Numbered from the stretch's first letter, positions 1 to 7,269 are shown. The stretch is 10,707 bases of DNA from an uncultured Candidatus Saccharibacteria bacterium (GCA_948571325.1 CAOZKB010000030.1:1-10707); one strand, 5' to 3'. Notes: generated by a model not told the origin, from the letters alone. Program-made: numbers and translations.

Positions 1-30
1 TTTCCACAAGTTTTCCACAAGTTTTCCACA
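1..30. repeat. Three 11-bp-spaced TTTTCCACA repeats (DnaA-box-like)
   Basis: TTTTCCACA occurs at 11-19 and 22-30, and TTTCCACA (cut by the window edge) at 1-8. All are in the same orientation and each is followed by AG or by the next base of the unit. Each differs at one base from the bacterial DnaA box TTATCCACA. The repeat lies in the 3' end of tsaE, beyond its conserved core. Because 11 is not a multiple of 3, each copy is read in a different frame, so selection on the protein does not explain it. Confidence 0.6.
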
Positions 31-494
31 GATGCAATAATTTGAGTAAAATCGGAGACGGAATGATCATCAATGACAAGTTGGCGAGTACTATCATCAT
101 TGAGCTGAAAATTAACTGTAATGCGAGCCGTTGGCAATAATTCTGCAATGCTGCCCGCCCATTCAACTACGATAATACGTCCGGGGAGAGCTAAGGTTTC
201 AGAAAGTTCTGCGCGCATAATATTCATATCGTTGAGATGGTAGAAATCATAATGCACTAATTCCCCACTGCCTGCAAGCTGATAGCGCTTAGAAATCAGA
301 AAACTAGGGCTGGTAATTGGGTCAGTAATGCCTAGCCCAGCAGCAAGACCGCGTGTAAAAGTAGTCTTCCCTGCGCCGACGTCACCGACCAATTCTAAGA
401 CAATAGAGGGCTTGGTAGAGTGATTTTGTGCTAAAATCTGCTCGGCAAAAAGCTTACCAACTGCCAGCATTCCCTCCTCTGATGCAATATTCAT
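1..494 (-). CDS. tsaE: tRNA threonylcarbamoyladenosine biosynthesis ATPase TsaE (3' end outside window)
   Basis: TsaE is the P-loop ATPase that works with TsaB and TsaD to make t6A37 on ANN-decoding tRNAs in the cytoplasm. The 164 visible codons begin MNIASEEGMLAVG. They contain the Walker A loop GDVGAGKT (residues 37-44), TSPSF (61-65, the switch-like segment), HYDFYHL (81-87) and VEWAG (110-114), in the order and spacing of the family. TsaE is usually about 130-160 aa, so the stop should lie just beyond the left edge. The ATG at 494 keeps the conserved N-terminal SEE...LAVG segment. It has no Shine-Dalgarno site but a perfect -10 box six bases upstream. A later ATG at 470 follows a GAGGAGG stretch, but at a 2-nt spacing that is too short, and using it would remove the conserved start. 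It lies 18 bp after comEC on the same strand, so it may be expressed from comEC as well as from its own promoter. The 3' part carries an 11-bp repeat. Confidence 0.95.
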   Translation of the reverse strand, partial: MNIASEEGMLAVGKLFAEQILAQNHSTKPSIVLELVGDVGAGKTTFTRGLAAGLGITDPITSPSFLISKRYQLAGSGELVHYDFYHLNDMNIMRAELSETLALPGRIIVVEWAGSIAELLPTARITVNFQLNDDSTRQLVIDDHSVSDFTQIIASVENLWKTCG

Positions 495-500
495 TTTTAC

Positions 501-509
501 ATTATAACA
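501..509 (-). promoter_or_regulatory. Extended -10 promoter for tsaE, predicted leaderless
   Basis: On the minus strand the sequence TGTTATAAT is a perfect extended -10 element (TGn plus TATAAT, the hexamer at 501-506). No good -35 is found at 16-18 bp, which is usual for extended -10 promoters. The predicted start, seven bases below the last T, is position 494, the A of the tsaE ATG. The promoter lies in the 18-bp gap and the end of comEC. Confidence 0.6.
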
Positions 510-512
510 CAA

Positions 513-2066
513 TTATTTATTATTGACTAGATGTTGGGCTGGCTGATGGCGTACACTAAAGTATCGCTGGGCGCAGTGTAGAACTTTAGGCAAGATGAGG
601 CAAAATAAAATCGGTAAATAAAGTAGAAAAATGGTTGGATTACCAGATGGTAGTTCGAAGATAAAACCAGTCTGTTCGCTGAGAAAATTCACAACAAAAA
701 TATGTAAATCTAGCAACCAAAGCGCAGGATAGGCCAGAATTCTGGCAAGCGGAGCAATAAACATCCCCGTGAGCCCGACAAGAAAAATTAGTAGCATTAC
801 ATATGGCAAAGTTGGCAGGATGATTAAATTGGCAACAAAAGATAAGACTGACAAAGTACCATAACTATAAATTAAAATCGGTGCGCAAAGTAAACTAGTA
901 CTAAAACTAGTGAGCAGCATACTGGCGAGCCAAGGAGGCTGTTTGGTGGAGTAGAGGATTTTTTGCAGGCGCGGGCCAACGATAAGTAGGCCGGCAAAGG
1001 ACGCAAATGATAATTGCCAGCCGAGATTATAAAGATACATTGGATTGATAAGTAGCGTAAGCGCGGCCACTAAGCTCAGTAAACGAATTGGTGTGAATTT
1101 GCGGCCAAAATAGCCGACCGTCAGCGAAAGACTAGAAACTAACGCCGCGCGAGTCATCGACGGCGTAAAACCGACCGTGAATGCGAAGCATAAAATCATC
1201 AAAAGCGAAAAAAGCAAGCTAGCAAACTTAGAGAATTTGCCGAAGATTTTTTTGACTAAATTGACGATAATACCGAGATGTGCACCAGAAGCCACGATGA
1301 CGTGTGTCATACCGACGGCTTGCAGCGTAGTGGTAAGGCTGTCGGGCAGACCAGTTTTGAGCCCCATTAGATAGCCTAGACCGAGATCGGCTTGCGGCGA
1401 AGGGAGAAAATTATGAATCGTCTCGGCAAAGAATTGTTTAAACCGAGCAAAAATATCACCATGTTCAGCGCGTTCGATTCGGTCGAGGCTAGGTCGAAAC
1501 ATCGTGGCGACAAAAGTCCCGAAACCGGAATTAACTTTGCCGGTCAAAGTAACAAAATCAGAACGCTCGAGCTCGACGGACTTAGCGGGTAGCTGAACAT
1601 AAAGCGTGCCGGCGAGTGAATTTTGACGGTCACTTGAACTTTCGGTAGTAACGAGACTGAGATTATTCAGACGTAAAGCAACGCGGCTAGCGTCAGTGTC
1701 GGGATCTTCAGCAACCTGACCGCGCAAGGTAAGAGTTTCACCAGCGTGCGCACGGAAGAAATTTTGGCTAATCAGCTCGAAATTAACCCGAAAATTTGCT
1801 AATACCGCACCGCAGAAAAACATAATCATGATTGCGATGCGCGTAGGAAAGCGTTTTGAATAAAGAAAAGCCAGAAAAATTACGATGAGCCAAAGCCAAG
1901 TGGTAATAAAAACCCGCGTAGTAATTAAACTTAAGACAATACCAGCGACCACTCCCCAAATTAGCGCATAAAAACAATATGACGGATGAAAATATTGAGG
2001 ATGAAGTGACGCTGAAAAAGTTTTACGCAACTTATACAAACAGGGGGACGCAATTTGACGAAGCAT
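513..2066 (-). CDS. comEC: ComEC/Rec2-family DNA-uptake channel protein lacking the metallo-beta-lactamase domain
   Basis: This is an integral membrane protein of the ComEC/Rec2 family, which carries single-stranded DNA across the cytoplasmic membrane in natural transformation. The 517 aa product has N-terminal membrane segments (about 33-93), a soluble OB-like domain (about 108-192, matching the DUF4131 region) and a multi-helix competence domain (about 225-495). Signature segments are MTHVIVASGAHLGII (253-267), PSMTRAALV (302-310), NLGWQLSFASFAGL (347-360) and NLIILP (413-418). Full-length ComEC is about 750 aa and ends in a metallo-beta-lactamase domain. None is present here and the frame ends cleanly with TAA. 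The ATG at 2066 is preferred over an in-frame TTG at 2084, because the latter lies upstream of the predicted transcription start. It follows a terminator-poor gap holding a repeat array and is followed after 18 bp by tsaE. Confidence 0.93.
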   Translation of the reverse strand: MLRQIASPCLYKLRKTFSASLHPQYFHPSYCFYALIWGVVAGIVLSLITTRVFITTWLWLIVIFLAFLYSKRFPTRIAIMIMFFCGAVLANFRVNFELISQNFFRAHAGETLTLRGQVAEDPDTDASRVALRLNNLSLVTTESSSDRQNSLAGTLYVQLPAKSVELERSDFVTLTGKVNSGFGTFVATMFRPSLDRIERAEHGDIFARFKQFFAETIHNFLPSPQADLGLGYLMGLKTGLPDSLTTTLQAVGMTHVIVASGAHLGIIVNLVKKIFGKFSKFASLLFSLLMILCFAFTVGFTPSMTRAALVSSLSLTVGYFGRKFTPIRLLSLVAALTLLINPMYLYNLGWQLSFASFAGLLIVGPRLQKILYSTKQPPWLASMLLTSFSTSLLCAPILIYSYGTLSVLSFVANLIILPTLPYVMLLIFLVGLTGMFIAPLARILAYPALWLLDLHIFVVNFLSEQTGFIFELPSGNPTIFLLYLPILFCLILPKVLHCAQRYFSVRHQPAQHLVNNK

Positions 2067-2073
2067 ATCTCGC

Positions 2074-2103
2074 AGTATACACAAAAATGTAAAAATTTTA
2101 CAA
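2074..2103 (-). promoter_or_regulatory. comEC promoter, predicted leaderless
   Basis: The minus strand reads TTGTAA (2103-2098), an 18-bp spacer, then TATACT (2079-2074). The -35 matches 4 of 6 consensus bases and the -10 matches 5 of 6. Only seven bases separate the -10 box from the comEC ATG at 2066, so the mRNA would start at or one base before the ATG. No Shine-Dalgarno site is present. Confidence 0.6.
2088..2102. promoter_or_regulatory. Palindrome overlapping the comEC -35 and spacer
   Basis: TGTAAA and TTTACA form a perfect 6-bp inverted repeat around a 3-bp centre, lying over the -35 and spacer of the comEC promoter. It could be an operator. On the minus strand it is followed by five T residues, so it could also act as a weak terminator for the upstream surface gene, but the stem is almost all A-T. 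Confidence 0.35.
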
Positions 2104-2116
2104 CCTCAAGCACGAT

Positions 2117-2221
2117 AAAAGTATATTTTTGCAGGCTGAGAGTATGATTTATAAGTCCGGGAGTATAATTTGCAGGTTCTGGAGTACGATTTTTGAAGCC
2201 GAGAGTACGTTTTTAGCGATG
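2117..2221. repeat. Five-copy 21-bp degenerate tandem repeat upstream of comEC
   Basis: The tetramer AGTA occurs at 2120, 2141, 2162, 2183 and 2204, exactly 21 bp apart each time. On the plus strand the shared core is close to RGAGTAYGATTT. Copies 1 and 3 also share TTTGCAGG and copies 4 and 5 share GAGTACG. Minus-strand cores read TATACT, CATACT or CGTACT. The last copy covers the final codons and stop of the 1065 aa surface gene. The array ends about 14 bp upstream of the comEC -35. It makes no hairpin and no protein in a conserved frame. Confidence 0.75.
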
Positions 2222-5200
2222 AGCGCGTACGGTGGTTTTGCGTTTTTGACGGGATTTTTGGGCAGCGAGGCGATTTTTCCGGTAAGTTGCTAATCCAGCA
2301 TAAGCACCAGCTAGAATACTCATCATTACAGTTGGCTCGACGGTCTCGTCCGGATCAGCAATAGAAAGATGAGCTGGCTTGGCGCTGGAACTCGCTGCAG
2401 CCTGCTGGGTCTGCTGAACCTGCTGGGCCTGATAAGTATTTTGAGTAGCGACGTTGGTTTGCATGGAAGTCGCGACCGGCTGAAGGTAATAAATAGCGTT
2501 ATTCAGGGCAATGACGATATTATTAATATCGGTTTGAGTAGTGGCGGAATTATCAGAAAGCGCGCGAGCTTGCTGAAGAATTTGTAAGACTTGGCGATAG
2601 CTAGCTTCGGTGTAAGATGCGGGATTAAGTTGTTTGAGCTGCACAATGAGTTGACTAAGCACGGAGAAGTCCAGCACTGGCTGAGGTGGAGTTACTGGTG
2701 GCGTAGTGGCAGGAGTTGGCATAGGCTGAGAAGAACTAATTGCAGTAGATTCGCTAAGGTCTTTAAGGCCGGTAGTGGCGGCGAGGATTTCGTTCATAAT
2801 GGCGGCAAGTTCGGCTGGATTAGCGTCGGGATCAGCAAGGAGAAGTTTCGCCTGCTCAATAGCACGACCGAGATCGTAAAATTGATTTTGGAATTCCGGA
2901 CGATAGTCGCCAATAATAAGTTCGATAACGGCGCCCAACATTTCGGTAACGCCAGTACGCAGTTCGTCGGCAGTATGATCCGATTCGGATTGTGCGGGTT
3001 CGAGCGGCGCAGACTCAGACAGAGTAGGTTCGAGCGGCGCAGACACGGTTGCATCATTATTGACAGGTTCAGACGAGATAGGCGAAGTAACGTCATCATT
3101 AGCGAGCGTAAATGATGTTGGCGAATCGTCAATCACGAGATCCAAAAATTCATCAGCATCTAATTCATCTAGCTCCAGTTCTGCGGAGTTAGAATCATTA
3201 TCGTTGTCGACTTGCAGATCGGGCGCGAGGAGCTCAGAATCTTCTGGAGTGTCTAAAGTCGATGGAGCGGTGGGTAAATTTGAGACTGCTGAGACTTCAG
3301 AAGTTGCGGGTGCCTCGAAAAGATTTTGCCGGAGAGCTTCGAGCTGGTTGTAACTTTGAACTAGTTGCGAGAGTGTGGCGTCGGCGGCTTCGTCGGCAAG
3401 TAGATTATTGGCGTCAAAAAGCACAGCAAGTAATTCAGTATAGGCGGGATTACTAGAATCAACCTCTTCGAGTGCCTGATTAGTATGACGTACGCTATCC
3501 TCTAACCTTGCCTGGGCAGCTTCAAAAGCTTGGTCCTCGTCAATCGGCATTAACATTTCCATTTCGACTTCAAGTTCAACGATCATATCCTCAAGCACGT
3601 CGAGCGTGACATTTTCGTCCACAACCATTTTTTTAGATTCGAGAATGAGTTCAAGAATGTGCGCAAAATCATCTACGTCATAATCAATTGGACTAAGAGC
3701 CTCAGCAGCAGCAATGCGTTCGGTAAGTTCAGCGCGAGCGGTTTCGAGCGCGATTTGGTCTGGAGTTTCAATAGATTCGAGCTCGTCCAAGGCGGTAGAC
3801 AAATTTGTGAGATTTTTACGAACTTGTTTAAGAGTAGATTCAGGATTTTTAAGACAGTATACAGCATCGACTAGAGCGGTCATTAAATTTTGGTATGTGT
3901 TATCGGAGAAGTAGTCGGGATTTTTAGCGCCGGCCGAGTCGACTAAAGTCTGGAGTTTGGTACGGAGTGCGGAAAGCTCCACCGCAGCTTCGTCTACAAC
4001 GCGCCAAAAGCCATTGGAATCTGGCTCGAGATGAGTACCACTAGCTAAAAAGTCTGTGATATCGGCGCTAAAAATCCCGCCATTAATTGCCACGAGCGAA
4101 TCCTCACCGGTAGCAAAATCTGAGAAGATGCCTTCGGGACTAACGAAAGTACCACCGTCAATCGTCAAAGCATTAAGTGCACCATCAATCTCCGTTTCAT
4201 TATAATCGGCAAATACACAGGCTTGATAACTTTCGTAATAACCGTCGTGGATAGTAATCGTTAAGCCATCAGCATTGGATTCTTCGATTTGAAAGACGGC
4301 GCCGCTGGCAGAAGCGTCGTTCAGGCTGGCGACTTGTGTAACGATATGGGCTTGGTCGAAAATAAAGTCGCCAGCCTTAGCGCGAATGCCAGTGGCGCCG
4401 GAGAATTCCCCGCCGTGGAAGTTCCAAATGCCAAAACCAGCCGCGTAGATGATTGCTTGATCTGCCTCAATACTCGAAGTATTAGCAAAATTAAAGGTGG
4501 GCGAGTTGCTGCTCGCGGTTTGAATGTTACTATTAATATAAATACCATTTTCGGCGCTGATTTTACCGGCGAGATTAATAGTCACGCCATAGGCAGAATT
4601 ACCGCTGGGTATCACAATTAAACCATATGAACTTGGCGCACGCAGGATAACTTCTGGTCCAATATTGACCGTGGCGTAATTAGTAGAAGATTCAACCGAT
4701 GAACCGCGCACACTGAGAGCTACACCGCCTTGTCCCATCGCCATAATATTGCCAGCACCAGTGATAGTGAAATTGCCAGACTTAACATCTAGGACACGAG
4801 CATAATCTTCGCATAAACCATTCCCCGCGCCGCAAGAAATAATACTATGGTCATTCAAGTCGATAGTGAAATTATCACGACTAATCTCAAGTCCATTATG
4901 CGTAATGATGATGTCGTTAGTGAGGCGCACAGCCGCAACGTGCGCATAATCCGGTTCGGTGAGAATTGCCGTAAGTTCATCATATGAACGCACGATTTGA
5001 GGATTTATAGTAGGAGTCGGGGAGACTGCAACTGAATTATCCGCTACATCATTAACATCAACATCAAGACCCTCATCGCCAGAATTATCGGAGTTGCCTG
5101 AATTATTATAATTTTGTGATTTTGGGGCGTTTTGAGATTTTTTGGGTGTTTTAGGACGATTTTTGCTCTTATTTTTATCTTTATCGGGCGAATTTTCATC

Positions 5201-5410
5201 CTCATCATTATCATATCGTTCCGCGTGCGGAATAATGCCTGTCTTAGAAGTTGCAGAAGCATTGACGGAAGTAGAAAGATGTTGTGACGAAGCATTAGCG
5301 CTATGCGAAGCAGGCAGCGAGGTTGAATTAGTAGCAAAAAGACCGGCCGGAAAAGTCATTCCGAGTACCATCATAAATGATAAGACACCAAGCAGTTGAT
5401 TCTTTTTCAT
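2213..5410 (-). CDS. Large secreted surface protein: beta-helix domain plus FIVAR-like helical repeats
   Basis: A 1065 aa predicted adhesin-like protein, function unknown. A signal peptide (1-26, MKKNQLLGVLSF...GLFA) is followed by a disordered, charged linker (27-140). A right-handed parallel beta-helix (pectin-lyase-like) follows at about 141-470, with recurrent turns such as GATGIRAKAGDF and NALTIDGGTF. It is clearly paralogous to the next upstream gene: compare GIRAKAG...GAVFQIEESN with its GIEAKAG...GAVFQIEANS. Then come five FIVAR-like three-helix units at about 477-546, 552-621, 627-697, 813-886 and 912-978, split by an acidic linker (698-812) and followed by a Gln-rich stretch (979-1010). 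The tail has a short hydrophobic segment (about 1027-1043) and a very basic end. There is no LPXTG; DPDET (1019-1023) may be a decayed signal. The ATG at 5410 is chosen for its signal peptide and GAGG site; an in-frame ATG at 5452 has neither. The FIVAR call rests on pattern and length only. Confidence 0.8.
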   Translation of the reverse strand: MKKNQLLGVLSFMMVLGMTFPAGLFATNSTSLPASHSANASSQHLSTSVNASATSKTGIIPHAERYDNDEDENSPDKDKNKSKNRPKTPKKSQNAPKSQNYNNSGNSDNSGDEGLDVDVNDVADNSVAVSPTPTINPQIVRSYDELTAILTEPDYAHVAAVRLTNDIIITHNGLEISRDNFTIDLNDHSIISCGAGNGLCEDYARVLDVKSGNFTITGAGNIMAMGQGGVALSVRGSSVESSTNYATVNIGPEVILRAPSSYGLIVIPSGNSAYGVTINLAGKISAENGIYINSNIQTASSNSPTFNFANTSSIEADQAIIYAAGFGIWNFHGGEFSGATGIRAKAGDFIFDQAHIVTQVASLNDASASGAVFQIEESNADGLTITIHDGYYESYQACVFADYNETEIDGALNALTIDGGTFVSPEGIFSDFATGEDSLVAINGGIFSADITDFLASGTHLEPDSNGFWRVVDEAAVELSALRTKLQTLVDSAGAKNPDYFSDNTYQNLMTALVDAVYCLKNPESTLKQVRKNLTNLSTALDELESIETPDQIALETARAELTERIAAAEALSPIDYDVDDFAHILELILESKKMVVDENVTLDVLEDMIVELEVEMEMLMPIDEDQAFEAAQARLEDSVRHTNQALEEVDSSNPAYTELLAVLFDANNLLADEAADATLSQLVQSYNQLEALRQNLFEAPATSEVSAVSNLPTAPSTLDTPEDSELLAPDLQVDNDNDSNSAELELDELDADEFLDLVIDDSPTSFTLANDDVTSPISSEPVNNDATVSAPLEPTLSESAPLEPAQSESDHTADELRTGVTEMLGAVIELIIGDYRPEFQNQFYDLGRAIEQAKLLLADPDANPAELAAIMNEILAATTGLKDLSESTAISSSQPMPTPATTPPVTPPQPVLDFSVLSQLIVQLKQLNPASYTEASYRQVLQILQQARALSDNSATTQTDINNIVIALNNAIYYLQPVATSMQTNVATQNTYQAQQVQQTQQAAASSSAKPAHLSIADPDETVEPTVMMSILAGAYAGLATYRKNRLAAQKSRQKRKTTVRAHR
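2997..3044. repeat. 18-bp direct repeat, 30-bp period, inside the large surface gene
   Basis: GGTTCGAGCGGCGCAGAC occurs at 2997-3014 and 3027-3044. The 30-bp period is ten codons and encodes two copies of a SAPLEP-S-ES unit (residues about 790-810) in the acidic linker between helical modules. It is a recent in-frame duplication and a likely site of length variation. Confidence 0.8.
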
Positions 5411-5416
5411 AGTGAG

Positions 5417-5420
5417 CCTC
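5417..5420 (-). promoter_or_regulatory. Ribosome binding site fixing the 5410 start
   Basis: GAGG on the minus strand sits six bases before the ATG at 5410. This supports the signal-peptide start over the in-frame ATG at 5452, where GGAG is only two bases away. Confidence 0.6.
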
Positions 5421-5474
5421 AAGTTTGTAACATTAACGCTATTAACTCCCATAGCTCCACCCGTTAATATCTAA

Positions 5475-5503
5475 ATTATACCAAAGATTTTACAAAAAAT
5501 CAA
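5475..5503 (-). promoter_or_regulatory. Promoter of the 1065 aa surface gene
   Basis: TTGATT (5503-5498), a 17-bp spacer and TATAAT (5480-5475) preceded by TGG, so it is also an extended -10. The predicted start is about 5468, giving a leader of roughly 58 nt that contains the ribosome binding site. Confidence 0.75.
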
Positions 5504-5524
5504 ACATTAAATACACTACTTTAC

Positions 5525-5560
5525 AAAAATAACCTCCGGCATTATGCTAGAGGTTATTTT
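5525..5560 (-). terminator. Rho-independent terminator after the 529 aa surface gene
   Basis: An 11-bp inverted repeat, AAAATAACCTC (5526-5536) and GAGGTTATTTT (5550-5560), encloses a 13-nt loop that can pair partly again (GCA with TGC). On the minus strand the stem ends in a T run. It lies 35 bp past the stop at 5595 and upstream of the next promoter. Confidence 0.85.
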
Positions 5561-5594
5561 CTTAAACTAGACTAACTAATTGAGGATAAGTTGA

Positions 5595-7184
5595 CTAGTT
5601 TTTCTTATCACCAGCTCGGCGTAAGCGTTTTGATGCCACGAAGGCAATGCCAGAGGCAAGCACTACGCTAGCAAGCATGGAGATAACAGAAGTAGTAAGG
5701 TTAGAAGCTTTGGTAGCTTCACCGCTGAAGGCGCCAGTATCTGGAACCTCTTCGTCAGCACCTGCGACGTCGTCTTTAGTTTCGTCGCCGCCTGCACCTT
5801 GACCTGGTTTGCTGATTGGAACCACCTTAGTATAAGTGTTACCATTAGCGTCAGTTTCCGTGACATATTCGAAGTTTTCTGGTAAGCTGTTTTCGCCAAG
5901 ACCCATAGCACCGTAGTAATTGCCACCATAAATGCCAGCCTTATCGGAACCAACACCAGCAAAGACTGGTTTACCGGCGCCTGGAGTAAATGAACCAGAC
6001 AAGACTTCGATCTGATCGAATTTATTATCATCATCGCCGTATTGGTAGAAAACGCTATTATTCTCACTAGAGAATTCACCACTATTGATGTGGAAAGCGA
6101 CTGGGTTGGCGCCATTATACTGTGAGTTGGCCTCGATTTGGAAGACGGCACCAGTGTCAACGGCTAGACCCATCTGCGGCGTACCCTGCGAGGCTGGACC
6201 AGAAGCTTTAATCTTAGCGTTGGTAATATAGAAGATACCAGCTTTGGCTTCAATACCGGTACCAGACTCAATAGTAGAACCATCAATTGACCATTGAGCA
6301 TTACCAGCAGCATAAATAGCAGCACCGCCGTTGATTTTACCATTAGCGTCTTTGAGAGTAGAAGTAATAGATGAACCATTACCGAGACTAATAACAGGAG
6401 CTCTGCTACCTGCTTCACCATTAACGTCGCCTTGGGTAATATTACCGCTGACCGCAATACCATAAGGCGCAACAATTTGTCCATTCATCTCCATGCAAAT
6501 GCCGTAGGCAGCGTTGGTGTGAGAACCGTCAGCGGCTTCGTCATAGACCGAAATACCATAACCATTAGACTTAATAGTAACGTCATTATCAATCATGACA
6601 AAAGTGTAATAATCATTGGACGAATCGATAGTTACTGGGGTAGCAGAACCATAGACCGCGAGCACTGGTTTGCTATTGACGGTAGCAAAGGTAGATTCTA
6701 GGATACCACCTTTGATATGGAGATGCCCTTTACGCAGGCTGATCATCCGAATATTGTTAGCAGTAGTGATTTTGTGCCCGTTAAGATTGAGCGTTACTTC
6801 TGAATTATTGCTACGCGTAATATCAAGATCGGTAGCACTACTAACAGTAATGTCGCTATTCAAGACAACTTCAGAATTATCGATGTTCTCTAGCGCATCT
6901 TTCAGGGCGGCGACATCGTCAGTACTGATGGTTACTACGGCGTTAGTAGCTTGGGTAGCTGGGATTTCTTCGCTAACAGTGGGGGCTGAGATTTCTTCAT
7001 CATTCTCCTCAGTTGGAGTGGTAGATTCCTCATCTGTTATTGTGATTTCCTCGTTTGTATTTTCACCAGTAGCTTCTTCCGAAGACTGTTCTGGGGTGAC
7101 TTCGTCCGCGTAGATCGCGACTGGCGCAGCTAGACCGAGCGCGAAAGCTAAAGCAAGTGCAGCCAGGATTTGACGTTTATTCAT
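5595..7184 (-). CDS. Sortase-type surface protein with beta-helix domain (VPDTG signal)
   Basis: A 529 aa predicted cell-surface protein, function unknown. It has a signal peptide (1-26, MNKRQILAALALAFALG...AIYA), then an acidic Thr/Glu-rich linker (27-80). A right-handed beta-helix of pectin-lyase type follows (about 85-430), seen as repeated short strands with Gly/Asn turns (DITRSNNSEVTLNLNGHKI; GGAAIYAAGNAQWSIDG; SGTGIEAKAGIFYI). The tail matches a sortase signal: VPDTG (480-484), a hydrophobic helix (about 498-517) and the basic end KRLRRAGDKKN. The motif is VPXTG, not classical LPXTG. The beta-helix is paralogous to that of the next gene, which suggests tandem duplication; no polysaccharide-lyase catalytic residues could be assigned. 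The start at 7184 is set by GGAGGT and the signal peptide; the longer frame would need TTG at 7250 and would start upstream of the promoter's predicted transcription start. It ends in TAG. Confidence 0.88.
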   Translation of the reverse strand: MNKRQILAALALAFALGLAAPVAIYADEVTPEQSSEEATGENTNEEITITDEESTTPTEENDEEISAPTVSEEIPATQATNAVVTISTDDVAALKDALENIDNSEVVLNSDITVSSATDLDITRSNNSEVTLNLNGHKITTANNIRMISLRKGHLHIKGGILESTFATVNSKPVLAVYGSATPVTIDSSNDYYTFVMIDNDVTIKSNGYGISVYDEAADGSHTNAAYGICMEMNGQIVAPYGIAVSGNITQGDVNGEAGSRAPVISLGNGSSITSTLKDANGKINGGAAIYAAGNAQWSIDGSTIESGTGIEAKAGIFYITNAKIKASGPASQGTPQMGLAVDTGAVFQIEANSQYNGANPVAFHINSGEFSSENNSVFYQYGDDDNKFDQIEVLSGSFTPGAGKPVFAGVGSDKAGIYGGNYYGAMGLGENSLPENFEYVTETDANGNTYTKVVPISKPGQGAGGDETKDDVAGADEEVPDTGAFSGEATKASNLTTSVISMLASVVLASGIAFVASKRLRRAGDKKN

Positions 7185-7194
7185 TGGTAAAATT

Positions 7195-7200
7195 ACCTCC
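7195..7200 (-). promoter_or_regulatory. Ribosome binding site of the 529 aa surface gene
   Basis: GGAGGT on the minus strand, ten bases before the ATG at 7184. The spacing is a little long, but it is the only strong site and it decides the start. Confidence 0.7.
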
Positions 7201-7221
7201 TGTGTATTTGTTATGTTTATG

Positions 7222-7250
7222 ATTATACGCGGAGGATTAGAAAAGGTCAA
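7222..7250 (-). promoter_or_regulatory. Promoter of the 529 aa surface gene
   Basis: TTGACC (7250-7245), a 17-bp spacer and TATAAT (7227-7222) make a near-consensus sigma70-type promoter. Its predicted start near 7215 gives a leader of about 31 nt that includes GGAGGT. This is the strongest-looking promoter in the window. Confidence 0.85.
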
Positions 7251-7269
7251 GTTTAGTTGACTGAGATAC

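Noticed and set aside
2067..2084. An upstream TTG start for comEC
   Set aside because: The predicted -10 box TATACT lies inside this extension, so it would not be transcribed from that promoter, and there is no Shine-Dalgarno site.
2117..2221. CRISPR array
   Set aside because: The units are degenerate and contiguous, with no unique spacers and no cas gene nearby.
2591..3115. A 174-codon open frame on the plus strand, and the many other plus-strand frames
   Set aside because: They lie inside well-supported minus-strand genes, have no ribosome binding sites or family motifs, and are antisense shadows.
5411..5452. In-frame ATG at 5452 for the large surface gene
   Set aside because: It would bury the signal peptide behind 14 polar residues and its GGAG is only two bases away. 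The ATG at 5410 has a proper site and exposes the signal peptide.
5338..7184. Pectate or polysaccharide lyase activity for the beta-helix proteins
   Set aside because: The fold is suggested by the repeat pattern, but no conserved catalytic Asp, Arg or Lys cluster could be recognised, so an enzyme call is not supported.
7185..7250. In-frame TTG at 7250 for the 529 aa surface gene
   Set aside because: The extension covers the promoter (7222-7250) and the ribosome binding site of the true start.
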